Below are positions 19,969 to 31,000 of a stretch of DNA of 64,000 nt, one piece after another. Source of the DNA: JAZKFT01 sp963845495 (lineage in GTDB: Bacteria; Bacteroidota; Bacteroidia; Chitinophagales; Chitinophagaceae); assembly GCA_963845495.1 (NCBI GenBank), contig CAWJTH010000104.1, positions 7,244 to 71,243 on the forward strand, written 5' to 3'. A program made the position numbers and the translations under genes. The notes beneath the pieces are model-generated. The model was not told where the DNA came from, made no database searches, and worked only from the letters and a program-made list of their open reading frames with translations. How positions within the stretch are numbered: position 1 is the first letter of the stretch; the number at the start of each line of letters is the position of its first letter.

Positions 19969-20421
19969 AAGCAATCGTTTTTATGAATGAGAAAAACATT
20001 TGTAAAGGGTGGGTAGGATTATAGGGTGAGCGGTTTTAAAAAATGTTGGATTTTTACATCAAGGAGATAGGCCTTGCGCTTTTTTGTTAGGGAAAGGCCT
20101 ATTGTAGCCATTCAATAATTTACACAATTGGGTTAACCACTTTGTGTCATAAGCATTTTGATACCCAAAAATAGCAGTTGTACTATTTTTGGGATTGGCT
20201 GGATAGTTTGGTTTCATTTAAAGCAATCGTTTAAAAAAAGATTTTTAATATGAGTTTAAGCCCATGTAAAAAAATCTTTTTATGCAATCGTTGCCAAAAC
20301 AAGTGTATTCTTAACACTTAAAAAAATTAATTTTTATAATTTTTTTAAGATTGATGGCTTTTGAGCTTCGTGGGCTGGAAAATTAGCCAATAAAGACAGG
20401 AAGACACAAAGAATCTAACTT
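19969..20421 (-). promoter_or_regulatory. susC leader with inverted and direct repeats
   Basis: This gap lies between the LytTR regulator and susC on the same strand. It contains a perfect 11-bp inverted repeat (CCCAAAAATAG at 20,164 and CTATTTTTGGG at 20,183, 8-nt loop), a 9-bp one (ATAGGCCTT at 20,067 and AAGGCCTAT at 20,094), and a pair AAAAAGATTTTT / AAAAATCTTTTT in 20,235-20,281. The last pair is bracketed by direct copies of GCAATCGTT near 20,223 and 20,283; a third copy sits at 19,971 next to the susC start. The copies may be binding sites for the LytTR regulator and the hairpins may act in the 5' untranslated mRNA; both are inference. Confidence 0.5.
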
Positions 20422-21198
20422 TTAACTTTCTAATTTTTCTATGATTTCGTCTCTTTTTTTATAAGATATTTCCAGCGTTTCACCATTTGTCATAATTGCT
20501 GCAAATCGGGCTCGGTGACTGTCACGCAAAATGGAAGCAATAAAATTTTTGTTTATGATATAACAGCGGTGTATACGCACAAAATCGGAGTGTACCGATA
20601 GCAACTCTTCATAAAAACTTATCCTTTTTGACGACATGTGCTTTTTGCCATCTTCCTCATGTAATATCGTATAATTTTCACTGGCTTCAAAATACACAAT
20701 TTTATCTACCGGCACTATTATAATTTCACCAATAGTGCTTACAAATATCCGCTTTGGGAGCTGTTTGGCCAGTACATATTGGTTGTAAAATTCATCCAAT
20801 TGCTGCTTTTGCACTTCGTAGTTTTTTAATTTGCGTATTTGATAGCGCAACAGCACATCATTAAGGGCACGCATTGTGGCCGGTTTTATAATGTAGTCCA
20901 TGGCGCATACTTCAAAAGCTTGCATGGTGTATTGTGTATGAGAAGTAAGGAAGATGATATTGATAGGTAACATCTTTAACTGCTCAGCCATCCAAAGCCC
21001 ATTTTTTTCTTCCATTTCTACGTCTAAAAAAACAATATCAATGTTACCCTTTTGGCGTATGAGATATTGGCATGCATCCATCGGGTCTGTAAATCCATGC
21101 ACATACTCGATATCGTCCCGTTCGCTAACAAGCTTCTTGAACCCATCAAGCGTTTCTTGTTGATCATCTACATGTACAATTTTTATTTGCTTTGTCAT
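20422..21198 (-). CDS. LytTR-family response regulator
   Basis: 258 aa. Residues 1-125 form a CheY-like receiver with acidic pocket VHVDDQQ, phosphoacceptor Asp59 in IVFLDVEMEEKNG, and KPAT in the beta5 loop (IIKPATMRALND). Residues about 150-255 form a LytTR DNA-binding domain (FVSTIGEIIIVPVDKIVYFEASENYT, then SFYEELLSVHSDFVRIHRCYIINKNF). The gene starts 8 bp after the stop of the second propeller kinase, so it is co-transcribed with it and is its likely partner. It lies directly upstream of susC, so it most likely activates the polysaccharide locus. LytTR proteins bind spaced direct repeats, and the leader downstream has candidates. Confidence 0.9.
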   Translation of the reverse strand: MTKQIKIVHVDDQQETLDGFKKLVSERDDIEYVHGFTDPMDACQYLIRQKGNIDIVFLDVEMEEKNGLWMAEQLKMLPINIIFLTSHTQYTMQAFEVCAMDYIIKPATMRALNDVLLRYQIRKLKNYEVQKQQLDEFYNQYVLAKQLPKRIFVSTIGEIIIVPVDKIVYFEASENYTILHEEDGKKHMSSKRISFYEELLSVHSDFVRIHRCYIINKNFIASILRDSHRARFAAIMTNGETLEISYKKRDEIIEKLES

Positions 21199-21206
21199 AT
21201 TTAATC

Positions 21207-24197
21207 TTAAGGTTTTAAAGTAAGGGGAAGTGCTACCGTTACCGTGTGGCCGCCCTTAGCATTGGCCACTATTGCTACCGATGGTTTGTTCTTTTCTTTT
21301 CTGTACAACAACATCAGTCTTTGCATAGTATTTTCTAGCCCTTTTGGCCTATAGCATTTTTCTTTTTCAAACGTTTCTAGCCCAGTGCCGCTATCGGTTA
21401 TATGACAATATATGAAACTTCCGTTCTGTAAAACGGTAATAGATATGTACCCGACCTTCAGCCGATGATCAATTCCGTGCTTGATGGCATTTTCCACAAT
21501 GGGCTGCAGCACCAGCGATGGCACGTCGTGCCCAAACACATCCACGTCGGCATCTATCTGTATGTTGTAGGCAAAGCTGTTATCCATTAATGCCTGCTGT
21601 ACGGCAAGGTATTCGTTTATAAATTCCAGTTCTTCTTCCAGCGTGGCAGTGCTTTTGTCTGTGCGGTACAGCACCTTTCGTATATACGCCGATACTTTTT
21701 CCAGCGCTTCGAGCGTGCCTTGCACGTTGGCCAATTGTATGCGGCGACCTATCAGCTCGAAACTGTTTTGCAAAAAATGGGGGTCAATTTGTGCACGCAG
21801 CGCCTTCAATTGTTGTTCGGTCAGCATCCTTTCCATATTGTCATTCTTGCGCAGGGCACGCAGGCGCAAGGAAAAAAGCAGTGCCGCAAGGCCTGCCAAC
21901 AGACAGCACCACAGGATATATGCCCACCATGCTTGGTACCAAGGCGGCAAAATATAAAACGCATAAGCGATCGGTACAGTCCATTGTTTTCTGAAATCCT
22001 GTGCACGTACCCACAGGGTATATTGGCCAGGTGCCAGGTTGTTGTACTCCATTCCGTTGTTGGCTGTGGCGGCCCGCCAGTCGTCTTCCAACCCTTGCAG
22101 GCGGTACTGGTAAACAATGGTTGCGGGAAAGCTGGGAGAGATAGCGCTGCACTTGAAGGCAATCCTATTCTGTTGATAATTAAATGTCGGTCTTATTGGC
22201 ATGCCAAAACTGTCGTATGCAGTAGTTGGAAAGCCGTGATACGGTTGGTCTAGAATCAAAATGTCTGTAAGATAGGGACCGTGCAGCATGGCGGCATTTT
22301 TTGTATAGGCATCAATAGTGGAATCCGTATTGATCGCAAGCACCTCATCGTTATTTGAACCCATGCTTTTTACAAAATACATCAAGTTGCCGGCACTGGG
22401 CAAAGGCTGTGCATTATCAAGGGAAAAGGCAGGCGGCAATGTAATGCGGCTTGTCGTTAACTTGCCATCGGCACCCCACAAAAATATATAAGTAGCGCAA
22501 GGGATATAAGCCCCAGTAGCCCATAAGTTGTTGTGGTGGTCAAATGCCATAAACTTTATGTTGTTTGCATGGGCCAGCGCCACTGAATCCGATAAACCCA
22601 TTTTACCGTTGGCCAACATCCCCATTTTATAAAGCTTATCGTTTAAAACTATCCAAACATTGTTGTTGGCATCCGTACAAAAGTTGCTGAAGTGGTTGAA
22701 ATTGCCCTTATCAAACAGCCGCTTAAAGTTTTTACCGTCGAAAACAGCCACTTTTTTTGAGAAAATACAATATATATTTTTATTGTAGAGGAAATCCACA
22801 ATAAATCCATCGCGGTCTCGGTTGTACCCATCAAAATCTATAAATTTTCTATGCCTGAGAAAGTTGATAGATCCAGGCACTTCATTTCTGAACCATATAG
22901 TACCGGCTGTATCTTCGCCTATTATATTAGGTTTGCCCTCGTAAAATGTATATTGGTGCATGTTGGAGGCCAATAGGTAAAGACCTTTGGGTGTATAAAA
23001 CCACCTGTCGCCGTTGCGGGCAGTCCATTGTTTTGTTACGCCCTTGTTTTGCAGGTAACGGGGCAAAACTGTATCTGCTTTCACCACTATATTTTTTCCA
23101 ATGCCGTCTATCCCAAAATGTAACAGGTTAAAACTGCCGGCCACCTTGTAAAAAGGTGTTTTTAGTAGGCGGCACAAACCTTTTTTGTTAAATAACCAAA
23201 GGTTGCCAGATCCATCTTCTGCACAATCACATAAAATGATGGCGCTTATTATTTCATCACAAGTGTTTTTGCCTAGCTTAAACATCTTGAATAAATTTCG
23301 ATTGGATCCCTGTCTAATAAAAAAATAGAAAACATCCAATTGTTTTTTCTTGTATATAAATATCCGGGTTGGCTGGGTACTGTTATAATCAGGAAGAGGT
23401 AAACTATCTCGTGTACCATTTATACCAAGTTTGTATAGTTTTTTTTTATCAAATCCCCAAATGTCGTCTTCTTCTGCAAAATTGTCTGCTATATGCAACG
23501 CTTTGCCAATTGCTATATAATTTATCAATTTCCCGCTTTTGAACACATAATAACCAGTGTCTGTAAAAGCATACAACAGCCCATGCCTTGCCCTTTGCAG
23601 CCGCATGCTCTTATCTTTTAGATTTCCTACGTTCTGCAACTGGTTGCCCTGCAACAGCCAAAGGCCGGGTTGGTTATCAAATGTTATCCAGAACTGCCCA
23701 CCATCCGCCACCCTTATACTTTTGATGATGAGTGAATCGTTGAATTGTTTTATCAGCTTAAAGGCTGACCCTTTTGCGGGCAAATATTGCCATAGCTGAT
23801 TGGCGCCGGCAGCATAAACCTGTCCGTGGTAAGAATCGATAATTTCGTCATCGTCAAAAAAAAGTTTGCAGAAAGCTTTTGTTGTCGAATCCATAAAACT
23901 GTTCAGATTTTTTCCATCAAACCTAACCAGCCCTGCGGGAGTAATCAACCATATAAAACCGCGGTCATCAATTTTAAGATGCCAAGCATTCTCATTTTGA
24001 AAGATCCCGATACCCTCATCATTTATCAAAGCATTAAAGTTGGTATTATATTGCAACGTGTAGCCGTCGGCTACTTTATCTTCTTGAGCGGTGGTATGAA
24101 GTGCCAGTGCCATCATCAGCGCACAGAGAAAAAGATTCCCTATAGGCTTATGCCCGGTTGATAATTGGATTCGATATGGTTGGTTGGTGATGGGCAT
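21207..24197 (-). CDS. beta-propeller LytS-type sensor histidine kinase (copy B)
   Basis: 996 aa. A signal peptide or N-terminal anchor (LFLCALMMALALHTTAQ) precedes a periplasmic two-component-regulator beta-propeller (about 45-680; blade phrases such as WHLKIDDRGFIWLITPAGLVRFDG and DGSGNLWLFNKKGLCRL). A Y_Y_Y-type beta-sandwich follows (YQYRLQGLEDDWRA, NLAPGQYTLWVRAQD), then one membrane helix (about 755-778) and a His_kinase/HATPase module: QIDPHFLQNSFELI with His807, then LQPIVENAIKHGID. The motif is PHFLQNS where LytS relatives usually have PHFLFNS. The usual hybrid sensor of such loci is here split into this kinase and the separate LytTR gene. It probably senses a glycan fragment in the periplasm. 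Confidence 0.88.
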   Translation of the reverse strand: MPITNQPYRIQLSTGHKPIGNLFLCALMMALALHTTAQEDKVADGYTLQYNTNFNALINDEGIGIFQNENAWHLKIDDRGFIWLITPAGLVRFDGKNLNSFMDSTTKAFCKLFFDDDEIIDSYHGQVYAAGANQLWQYLPAKGSAFKLIKQFNDSLIIKSIRVADGGQFWITFDNQPGLWLLQGNQLQNVGNLKDKSMRLQRARHGLLYAFTDTGYYVFKSGKLINYIAIGKALHIADNFAEEDDIWGFDKKKLYKLGINGTRDSLPLPDYNSTQPTRIFIYKKKQLDVFYFFIRQGSNRNLFKMFKLGKNTCDEIISAIILCDCAEDGSGNLWLFNKKGLCRLLKTPFYKVAGSFNLLHFGIDGIGKNIVVKADTVLPRYLQNKGVTKQWTARNGDRWFYTPKGLYLLASNMHQYTFYEGKPNIIGEDTAGTIWFRNEVPGSINFLRHRKFIDFDGYNRDRDGFIVDFLYNKNIYCIFSKKVAVFDGKNFKRLFDKGNFNHFSNFCTDANNNVWIVLNDKLYKMGMLANGKMGLSDSVALAHANNIKFMAFDHHNNLWATGAYIPCATYIFLWGADGKLTTSRITLPPAFSLDNAQPLPSAGNLMYFVKSMGSNNDEVLAINTDSTIDAYTKNAAMLHGPYLTDILILDQPYHGFPTTAYDSFGMPIRPTFNYQQNRIAFKCSAISPSFPATIVYQYRLQGLEDDWRAATANNGMEYNNLAPGQYTLWVRAQDFRKQWTVPIAYAFYILPPWYQAWWAYILWCCLLAGLAALLFSLRLRALRKNDNMERMLTEQQLKALRAQIDPHFLQNSFELIGRRIQLANVQGTLEALEKVSAYIRKVLYRTDKSTATLEEELEFINEYLAVQQALMDNSFAYNIQIDADVDVFGHDVPSLVLQPIVENAIKHGIDHRLKVGYISITVLQNGSFIYCHITDSGTGLETFEKEKCYRPKGLENTMQRLMLLYRKEKNKPSVAIVANAKGGHTVTVALPLTLKP

Positions 24198-24250
24198 TTT
24201 AAGTTAGAACTAAACAAGAATGATAAAAATGATATTCTTATACATAATAT

Positions 24251-27217
24251 TTAATTTAAAGTAAGGGGTAGTGCTACTGTTACCGTGTGGCCACCCATGG
24301 CATTGGCCGATATTGCTACCGATGGTTTGTTTTTTCCTTTTTTGTACATCAACATTAGCCTTTGTATGGCGTTTTCAAGTCCCTTAGGTCTATATTCTTT
24401 TTCTTTTTGAAGTACGGTGAGACTGCTGCCGCCATCGGTAATCCGGCAATAAATGAAACGGTCGTCCTGCGAGACGATAATGGCAATATGCCCCGTCTTC
24501 AATCGGTGGTCGATGCCGTGCTTGATGGCATTCTCTACAATTGGCTGCAGCAACAGCGACGGCATGTCGTGGCCAAAAACATCCACCTCTGCGTCTACCT
24601 GTATGTTATAGGCAAAGCTGTTGTCCATCAGTGTCTGCTGCACGGCCAGGTATTCGTTTATGAATTCTAGTTCCTCTTCCAACGTGGCCGTGCTTTTGTC
24701 GGTGCGGTAGAGCACTTTGCGGATATAAGCCGATACCTTGTGCAGTGCCTCCAGGGTTCCCTGTACGTTGGCCAGCTGTATGCGGCGCCCGATCAGTTCG
24801 AAGCTGTTCTGTAAAAAATGGGGGTCTATTTGTGCCCGCAGGGCCTTCAGCTGCTGCTCTGTCAGCATCCTGTCCATATTGTCCTTCTTACGTATGGCAT
24901 GCAGGCGCAGGAAAAAGAGCAGTGCCACGAGGCCTGCCAACAAACAGCACCACAGGGTATATGCCCACCAGGTTCGGTACCAGGGTGGCAGGACATAAAA
25001 AGGATAGGCGATTGAGGCTGTCCACCGTTGCCTGAAATCCTGTGCCCGCACCAACAGGGTGTACCTGCCGGGGGCGAGGTTGTTGTATTCCACTTCATTG
25101 TTGGCAGTGGTAGGCCTCCAGTCGTTTTCTAGCCCTTGGAGGCGGTATTGGTAAACAACGGTTTCAGGGAAACTAGGCGAAACAGCGCTGCACCTGAAAG
25201 TGAGCATGTTCTGCTGATAGGTAAAGGTTGGGTGGACGGGCATGCCGAAATTGTCATAATCTGTGTTCCGTGGGTTAACGTATGGCTGGTTAAAAATTGA
25301 TATATCAGTAAGGTATGGGCCGTGCAGCACAGCGGCGTTTTTGGTATAGGCATCGATGGCGGAATCTGTATTGATGGCAAATACCTCGTCGTTATCCGAA
25401 GCGATATTTTTTACAAAATACATCTGGCTGCCGGCACAGGCAGATGGTTCTCCAATATTATTTGGAAAGGCAGGCGACAATGTAATGGGATCTGTTATCA
25501 GTCTGCCGTCGGCTCCGCACAAAAAAACATAAGTGGTTTTAAGGCCATGGCTACTGGTAGCCCATAGGTTATTGTGGTGATCGAATTCAATATAAGTAAT
25601 ATCGTATGCGTGGGCTATCGGTATGGAATCGGATAGGCCTATTTTGCCATCTGTCTTTATCCCTATTTTATATATCTGATCGTTTATAAGCATCCAAAGC
25701 TGGTCGTTTGCATCTGTACTAAATTTGGCTGATATGTGATTATTATACAGCTTTTTAAAAAGCGGTGTAGGACTTTTATTATCAAAAAATACGAGGTTAT
25801 TTGAAATTATATTACCATTTACCTTTCCATTGCTGATTACATCTACAATCCTGTCATCGTTGAACCATTTTGACACATCAAGATGCGTAAATTTATCCTG
25901 CCTGAAAAAACTGATGTATTTGGATGCATTGTTCCTGAACCATATTGTTCCGGTTGTATCCTCATTCATTATATAATCAGTATTGCCTTTATAATATATA
26001 TACCGTTGCGTTTTGGCAACCAATACATAAAGTCCTTTCGGCGTGCAATACCACCTATCGCCGTTGCGGGCCCACCATTGCTTTGTTATACCCTTGCTCT
26101 GCAAATAATGAGGCAGAGCTATGTCTATACCAGATATTATTCTTTTGCCAACACCGTTTATCCCAAAACGTAACAAATTAAAGTTGTTGGCAACCTTGTA
26201 AAAAGGTGTTTTTGACAGGCGACACAGGCCCGCTGTGTTCATCAGCCAAAGGCTTCCGGTTTCGTCTTGGGCCAAATCAAATAAAAAACTGGTCGTTAAT
26301 ATTTTTTTATACTGTTTTTTTTCCAGTTTTAATATATCATACTCATTGCCGAAATCTATATTTAAAGGTATAGAAAAATAAAAGATATCTTGTTTTATCC
26401 CTTTACATATAATTACGTCTGAATAACTTTCATGAGCAAGCAGGGCGATGCTGTCCTGTAGGCCGTTGACGCCCAGTTTGTACAATTGCCTTTCTCCGGC
26501 TGCCCAAATGTCGTCTTCTTCCGCAAAGTTGTTCACTATGCCCAACATAACACGGGTTCTTATTCTGTTGATCACTCGCCCTTCGTTAAACACATAATAC
26601 CCACTGTCAGCAAGGGCATATAGCAACCCCTGCTTCGCCCTTTGCAGCTGCAAGCCTTTGTCTTTTAGGTTCCCTATGTTCCGCAATTGGCCGTTCTGCA
26701 CCAGCCACAGGCCTGGTTGGTTGGCAAATGTTAGCCATACTTGTGCGCTATCCATTAACACCATGCTTTTTATGGCAACCGAATCGTTGAATTGCTCTAC
26801 TTTTTTAAGGACGGTTCCAGGTGTTGGTTTGTATTGCCATATCTGGTGGCGACTGGCAAAATATAGCTGCCCATGATAAGAATCGATCAATGCGGCGTGC
26901 CTGTCTAAAAGTATGCAAAATTCTTTTGTGGCGGCATCGGTAAAATGGCTCAGGTTTTTCCCGTCGAACCTACACAGTCCAGTTGTTGTAGCAAACCATA
27001 CAAAACCACGGTTATCCATTTTAAGGCTGGGCTGCTCACTTGCTAAAGAATCTAAGTCATGATAATACTTTAAAGTGTAGCCATCTGCCGCTTTATCTTC
27101 CTGTGCTGTGGTAAATTGTGCCAAGGCCATCATCAGCAAACAAAGCAAAAGTTTCGCCATGGGCGTGTGCCGGTTTGTAAAAATGATCCGATATGGTTGA
27201 GCTTGGATGACGGGCAT
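24251..27217 (-). CDS. beta-propeller LytS-type sensor histidine kinase (copy A)
   Basis: 988 aa from the ATG at 27,217, chosen because MPVIQAQPYRI then aligns with the N-terminus of copy B; a start at 27,265 adds 16 unmatched residues. Architecture matches copy B: signal sequence (LLLCLLMMALAQFTTAQ), propeller, Y_Y_Y, one membrane helix and a LytS-type kinase (QIDPHFLQNSFELI, His800; LQPIVENAIKHGID). The kinase core is nearly identical to copy B while the propeller is more divergent (for example DKGLQLQRAKQGLLYALADSGYYVF against DKSMRLQRARHGLLYAFTDTGYYVF). This is a tandem duplication. Both copies presumably feed the single LytTR regulator, perhaps with different ligands. First gene of the regulatory operon. 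Confidence 0.87.
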   Translation of the reverse strand: MPVIQAQPYRIIFTNRHTPMAKLLLCLLMMALAQFTTAQEDKAADGYTLKYYHDLDSLASEQPSLKMDNRGFVWFATTTGLCRFDGKNLSHFTDAATKEFCILLDRHAALIDSYHGQLYFASRHQIWQYKPTPGTVLKKVEQFNDSVAIKSMVLMDSAQVWLTFANQPGLWLVQNGQLRNIGNLKDKGLQLQRAKQGLLYALADSGYYVFNEGRVINRIRTRVMLGIVNNFAEEDDIWAAGERQLYKLGVNGLQDSIALLAHESYSDVIICKGIKQDIFYFSIPLNIDFGNEYDILKLEKKQYKKILTTSFLFDLAQDETGSLWLMNTAGLCRLSKTPFYKVANNFNLLRFGINGVGKRIISGIDIALPHYLQSKGITKQWWARNGDRWYCTPKGLYVLVAKTQRYIYYKGNTDYIMNEDTTGTIWFRNNASKYISFFRQDKFTHLDVSKWFNDDRIVDVISNGKVNGNIISNNLVFFDNKSPTPLFKKLYNNHISAKFSTDANDQLWMLINDQIYKIGIKTDGKIGLSDSIPIAHAYDITYIEFDHHNNLWATSSHGLKTTYVFLCGADGRLITDPITLSPAFPNNIGEPSACAGSQMYFVKNIASDNDEVFAINTDSAIDAYTKNAAVLHGPYLTDISIFNQPYVNPRNTDYDNFGMPVHPTFTYQQNMLTFRCSAVSPSFPETVVYQYRLQGLENDWRPTTANNEVEYNNLAPGRYTLLVRAQDFRQRWTASIAYPFYVLPPWYRTWWAYTLWCCLLAGLVALLFFLRLHAIRKKDNMDRMLTEQQLKALRAQIDPHFLQNSFELIGRRIQLANVQGTLEALHKVSAYIRKVLYRTDKSTATLEEELEFINEYLAVQQTLMDNSFAYNIQVDAEVDVFGHDMPSLLLQPIVENAIKHGIDHRLKTGHIAIIVSQDDRFIYCRITDGGSSLTVLQKEKEYRPKGLENAIQRLMLMYKKGKNKPSVAISANAMGGHTVTVALPLTLN

Positions 27218-28058
27218 TTTAAGGCGGGGATAAAGTAAGTAAGAACATGGAGAATACTTATGCAAAGTAAATGCAATTATGTATGTATTTATTTAATGAT
27301 AATGAAATTAAAACGTTTTGTTTAATAAATCTAACTTCATTTCTCTGCAATATGACTATCAAACTATATTCTTTTCTTCCTTTAAAGTTGTTGATCAGAT
27401 CGTCTATGTATTCAATTGTTTATTTAGACATTTTTCGATGATTATCAACGTATAAACGCCTGTTTGAACGCTAATTTTGTCAAAAAATAAGGATAGTTAA
27501 CCGACATTTAATAGACAAAAACACACTTTTGATAGATGAAAGGCAACTTTCAATAGATAGAAGTTTTGAACAAGTAAAATAATTGTATAACTAAGTATTT
27601 AAAAAGTTTGATTAATTTATTATTAAATGAAATTATAAATATTGAATGCTTATCGTAACGATAAATTTTAGCAAAGTTTATTACATTGGTACCCTTCCTT
27701 CCATATACATTCAAATTTTTGGTTATGGTTTAAATACATAATACCGCCTATAAACAAGATTATCCTTTAACATAAAATTTACAGTAAGTGCCTTGCAAGC
27801 AGCAAGGCGTTGAACAAAAAAGCTCCCCAAAAAAGAGCATGGGACATTATTGCCTAACAGAGCCGGAATGACAAGAATCGTTTTCAAAACCGTTATTTAA
27901 CCCTTAAACATAAAAATCAATGCAAATGAAAAAACGCCGCAAAAAGATTACTTCCCTTGTCAGTCATGCTGAGCTTAGTTCATCCTGAGCTTGTCGAAGG
28001 GTCGAAGCACCCACTTACCACTCGCCATTCACTATTCCTCATTTTTAAAGAACAAAAC
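27218..28058. other. divergent intergenic region with a REP-like sequence
   Basis: This region separates the minus-strand sensor operon from the plus-strand SBBP gene and must hold both promoters. It is AT-rich, and no convincing TTG-N19-TAnnTTTG pair was found on either strand. Near 27,961-28,008 lies a copy of the repeat with the core CCTGAGCTTGTCGAAGG. Next to it (28,018-28,045) is low-complexity CATTCACTATTCC-type sequence, the complement of which recurs after the SBBP gene. Confidence 0.5.
27961..28008. repeat. REP-like repeat (GTCATGCTGAGC / CTGAGCTTGTCGAAGG)
   Basis: Contains GTCATGCTGAGC and CATCCTGAGCTTGTCGAAGG. Related copies occur in this window at about 32,209, 32,267, 32,350 and 32,443. 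The core is a dispersed intergenic element seen in many bacterial genomes. If read through it would add a false N-terminus to the SBBP protein, so the ATG at 28,059 was preferred. Confidence 0.7.
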
Positions 28059-31000
28059 ATGAAAAAGAAAATCTACAAAGCATTTATTTCCTTACTACTA
28101 CTGTTTAGTGCCGTACAGTGGGCAATGGCGCAAGGCCCCGCTCTTGCATATTCAAAAACAACCGCACCAGCGCTGTCAGACTGGCAAGCGCCAAAACCTG
28201 CCGCTCCTGATGCGGCGCAATACAGCAAACTGCTGGGCAGCGCTGCCCTGCTCTTTACTGAAAACGCAGGCCAAGTGGCAGACGGCAAAGGCCGCACCCG
28301 GCCCGATGTGTTGTTTACCGCCCACAACGACGGCACGGCCATTTATCTAACCGCCACCGGCATCAGCTATCAGTTTACCAAAACAGACTATCCCAAAGGC
28401 TACGAAAAAGACAGTAAAAAAGTGAAAGACCAGTTTTTGCAGGATGCCCTACAGAAGAAGATAAAGACAGGCAGTTACCGCATGGATATAGCGCTGGTGG
28501 GCGCTAACCGGCACCCAACGGTACGCAGGGAAGCCCAGGGCGACTATACCGAAAACTTTTACCTACCCCAGTGCCCAAGTGGCATTGTGGCACATACCTG
28601 CGGCCGTGTGGTTTACCAAGATGTGTACCCCGGTATAGACTGGGTGGTGTACAGCAGCGGCAAAAAGCTGGAGTATGATTTTGTGGTGCGCCCGGGCGCC
28701 GACCCTGCAAGGATAAAACTGCGCATTACCGGGGCTAGGCCAAGCATAAGTGCCGACGGGCTGACAATGACAACGCCCCTGGGCGAAGTACGTGAAAAAA
28801 TGCCCGTTGCCACTTGTGGCGGGCAGGCCGTTGCCAGCAGCTTTGTGCTGCGCGGCAGCGATATTGGTTTTTCAACAGGCGGCTATAACAAAAGCCAGAT
28901 ATTGACCATTGACCCCACTGTAACCTGGGCTACCTATTATGGCGGCAGTGGATTTGAGGGTATAATTAATGGGCAGGCCTTTCTTGCCCTTGATGCAGGC
29001 GGCAACGTTTACATGAGTGGCAGCACAACAACCGGCACCAGCACGGCCATTGCCCCTTCAAGTGGGGTGTACCAGTCCACTTTTGGCGGCGGCCAAGATG
29101 CCTTCCTAGTAAAGTTCAGCCCTGCCGGTGCCAGGTTATGGGCCACCTACTATGGCGGAAGCGGAACTGAAGGGAATGGGGGTTGTGCGGTGGATAACAG
29201 TACCGGCAATGTATACCTGAGCGGTTATACCTCTTCCACCACAGGCATAGCCTCGGGTGGTTTCCAGAATACGTTCGGCGGCGGCAGCGGTGATCAGTTC
29301 CTAGTACAGTTCAACAGTGCCGGCGTGCGGCAATGGGCTACCTATTATGGCGGCAGCGGCAATGATGAAAGGGGCAATTGTGCCGTGGATGGCAGCGGCA
29401 ATGTATACCTGTGCGGTAGTACCACATCCACCACAGGCATAGCCTCCGGCGGTTCGCAGAATGCGTATGGCGGCGGCAATTTTGATTGTTTCCTTGTAAA
29501 GTTCAACAGCGCCGGTACGCGGCAATGGGGCACTTACTATGGGGGCAGCGGAGATGACGGGCAAGTTATGGTCGGAACAACGTCGTACGTACCGCTTTCG
29601 TACTGCGCGGTTGATGCTAGCAACAATGTATACCTCACCGGCATTACCTCCTCCACCTCGGGCATAGCTTCCAGCGGTTTCCAGAATGCGTATGGCGGCG
29701 GCAATTTTGATTGTTTCCTTGTACAGTTCAACAGTGCCGGCACCCGGCAATGGGGTACTTACTATGGAGGCAGCGGGGATGATCTTGATGGCACTTTGGC
29801 AACGGACCCCAATAGCGGCAATATATATCTTGGCGGGTATTATACCACTTCCACAACCGGCATTGCCACAGCAGGCGCCTACCAAACGGCCAATGCAGGC
29901 GGCAGCAATGGTAATGGGTTCCTGATACAGTTTAACAGTGCCGGCGTTCGGCAATGGGGCACCTATTATGGCGGTTCAAGCGGGGATTATATAGTTGGCT
30001 GTGCTGTAGACGGTGTGGGCAATGTGTACTTCTCGGGCTTAGCCCAATCGAGCACCGGCATCGCCTCCGGCGGTTTCCAGAACACCTTGGCTGGAACGAG
30101 CGATGCCTTCTTGGTAAAGTTCAGGAGTACGGGCACCCGGCAATGGGGCTCCTATTTTGGCGGCAATAGTGATGAGGGGGGACAAGCCGTGGCCGTGGCC
30201 GACAACTGCACGGTATACTTGGCAGGTTATACAGCTTCCACCAGTGGCATCGCCACAACAGGAGCGTTCCAGACCGGCAATGGCGGTAATTATGATGCCT
30301 TTTTGGCAAAGATAAGCACGGGCCCGAACACTGCCCCTGTGCTGGCAGCCAGCAATTTGGCCATTGCCACCAGCAATATTGCTTGCCCCAATGGCAGTGC
30401 CTATCTTGAGTTTGTTGATCCCGGCACGCCTGCCAACAAATATCTGGCCATCAACCCCAACGGCAATGCTGGCTACAATTTTGCAACCACCACGCCCGTT
30501 GCCGCCAACAACAGCCCGGCCATCAACCACCAGATGAAAACAGATGGAGCCAACAACACCACGGCACTTAGCAACCGGGTGTACACCATACAAGATGCCG
30601 GCACCAACAATTACCCCAGCGGCATGACGGTGCGCCTGTACTATGCCCCGGCCGATACCACGGCAGCAGTGACCGCACTCGACGGGGCCGTTACCCATAG
30701 CTCTACCAGTAAATGGTTTAAGTTCGAAGGCACCAGCAACACGGCCAACGTGGCCGCCATACTGGCCGCACAAACCACAACCGGTATTACTGGCGCCACC
30801 TACCTTACGCCAAGCGCCACCGGCACAGAAGGCGGTGTAAACTATGTGGAGTTCAGTGGTATCACCCACTTCAGTACGTTTGGCTACCTGGCCGCCAAAA
30901 CGGGATTTACGCTGCCCGTAACGCTCACCAGCTTTACCGGTACCTCCAACGGCTGCACCGCGGCACTTGCTTGGCAATCCGCCACCGAGGAGAACAACAG

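Noticed and set aside
27957..28058. N-terminal extension of the SBBP protein from 27,957
   Set aside because: The added residues come from the REP-like repeat; the ATG at 28,059 starts a proper signal peptide.
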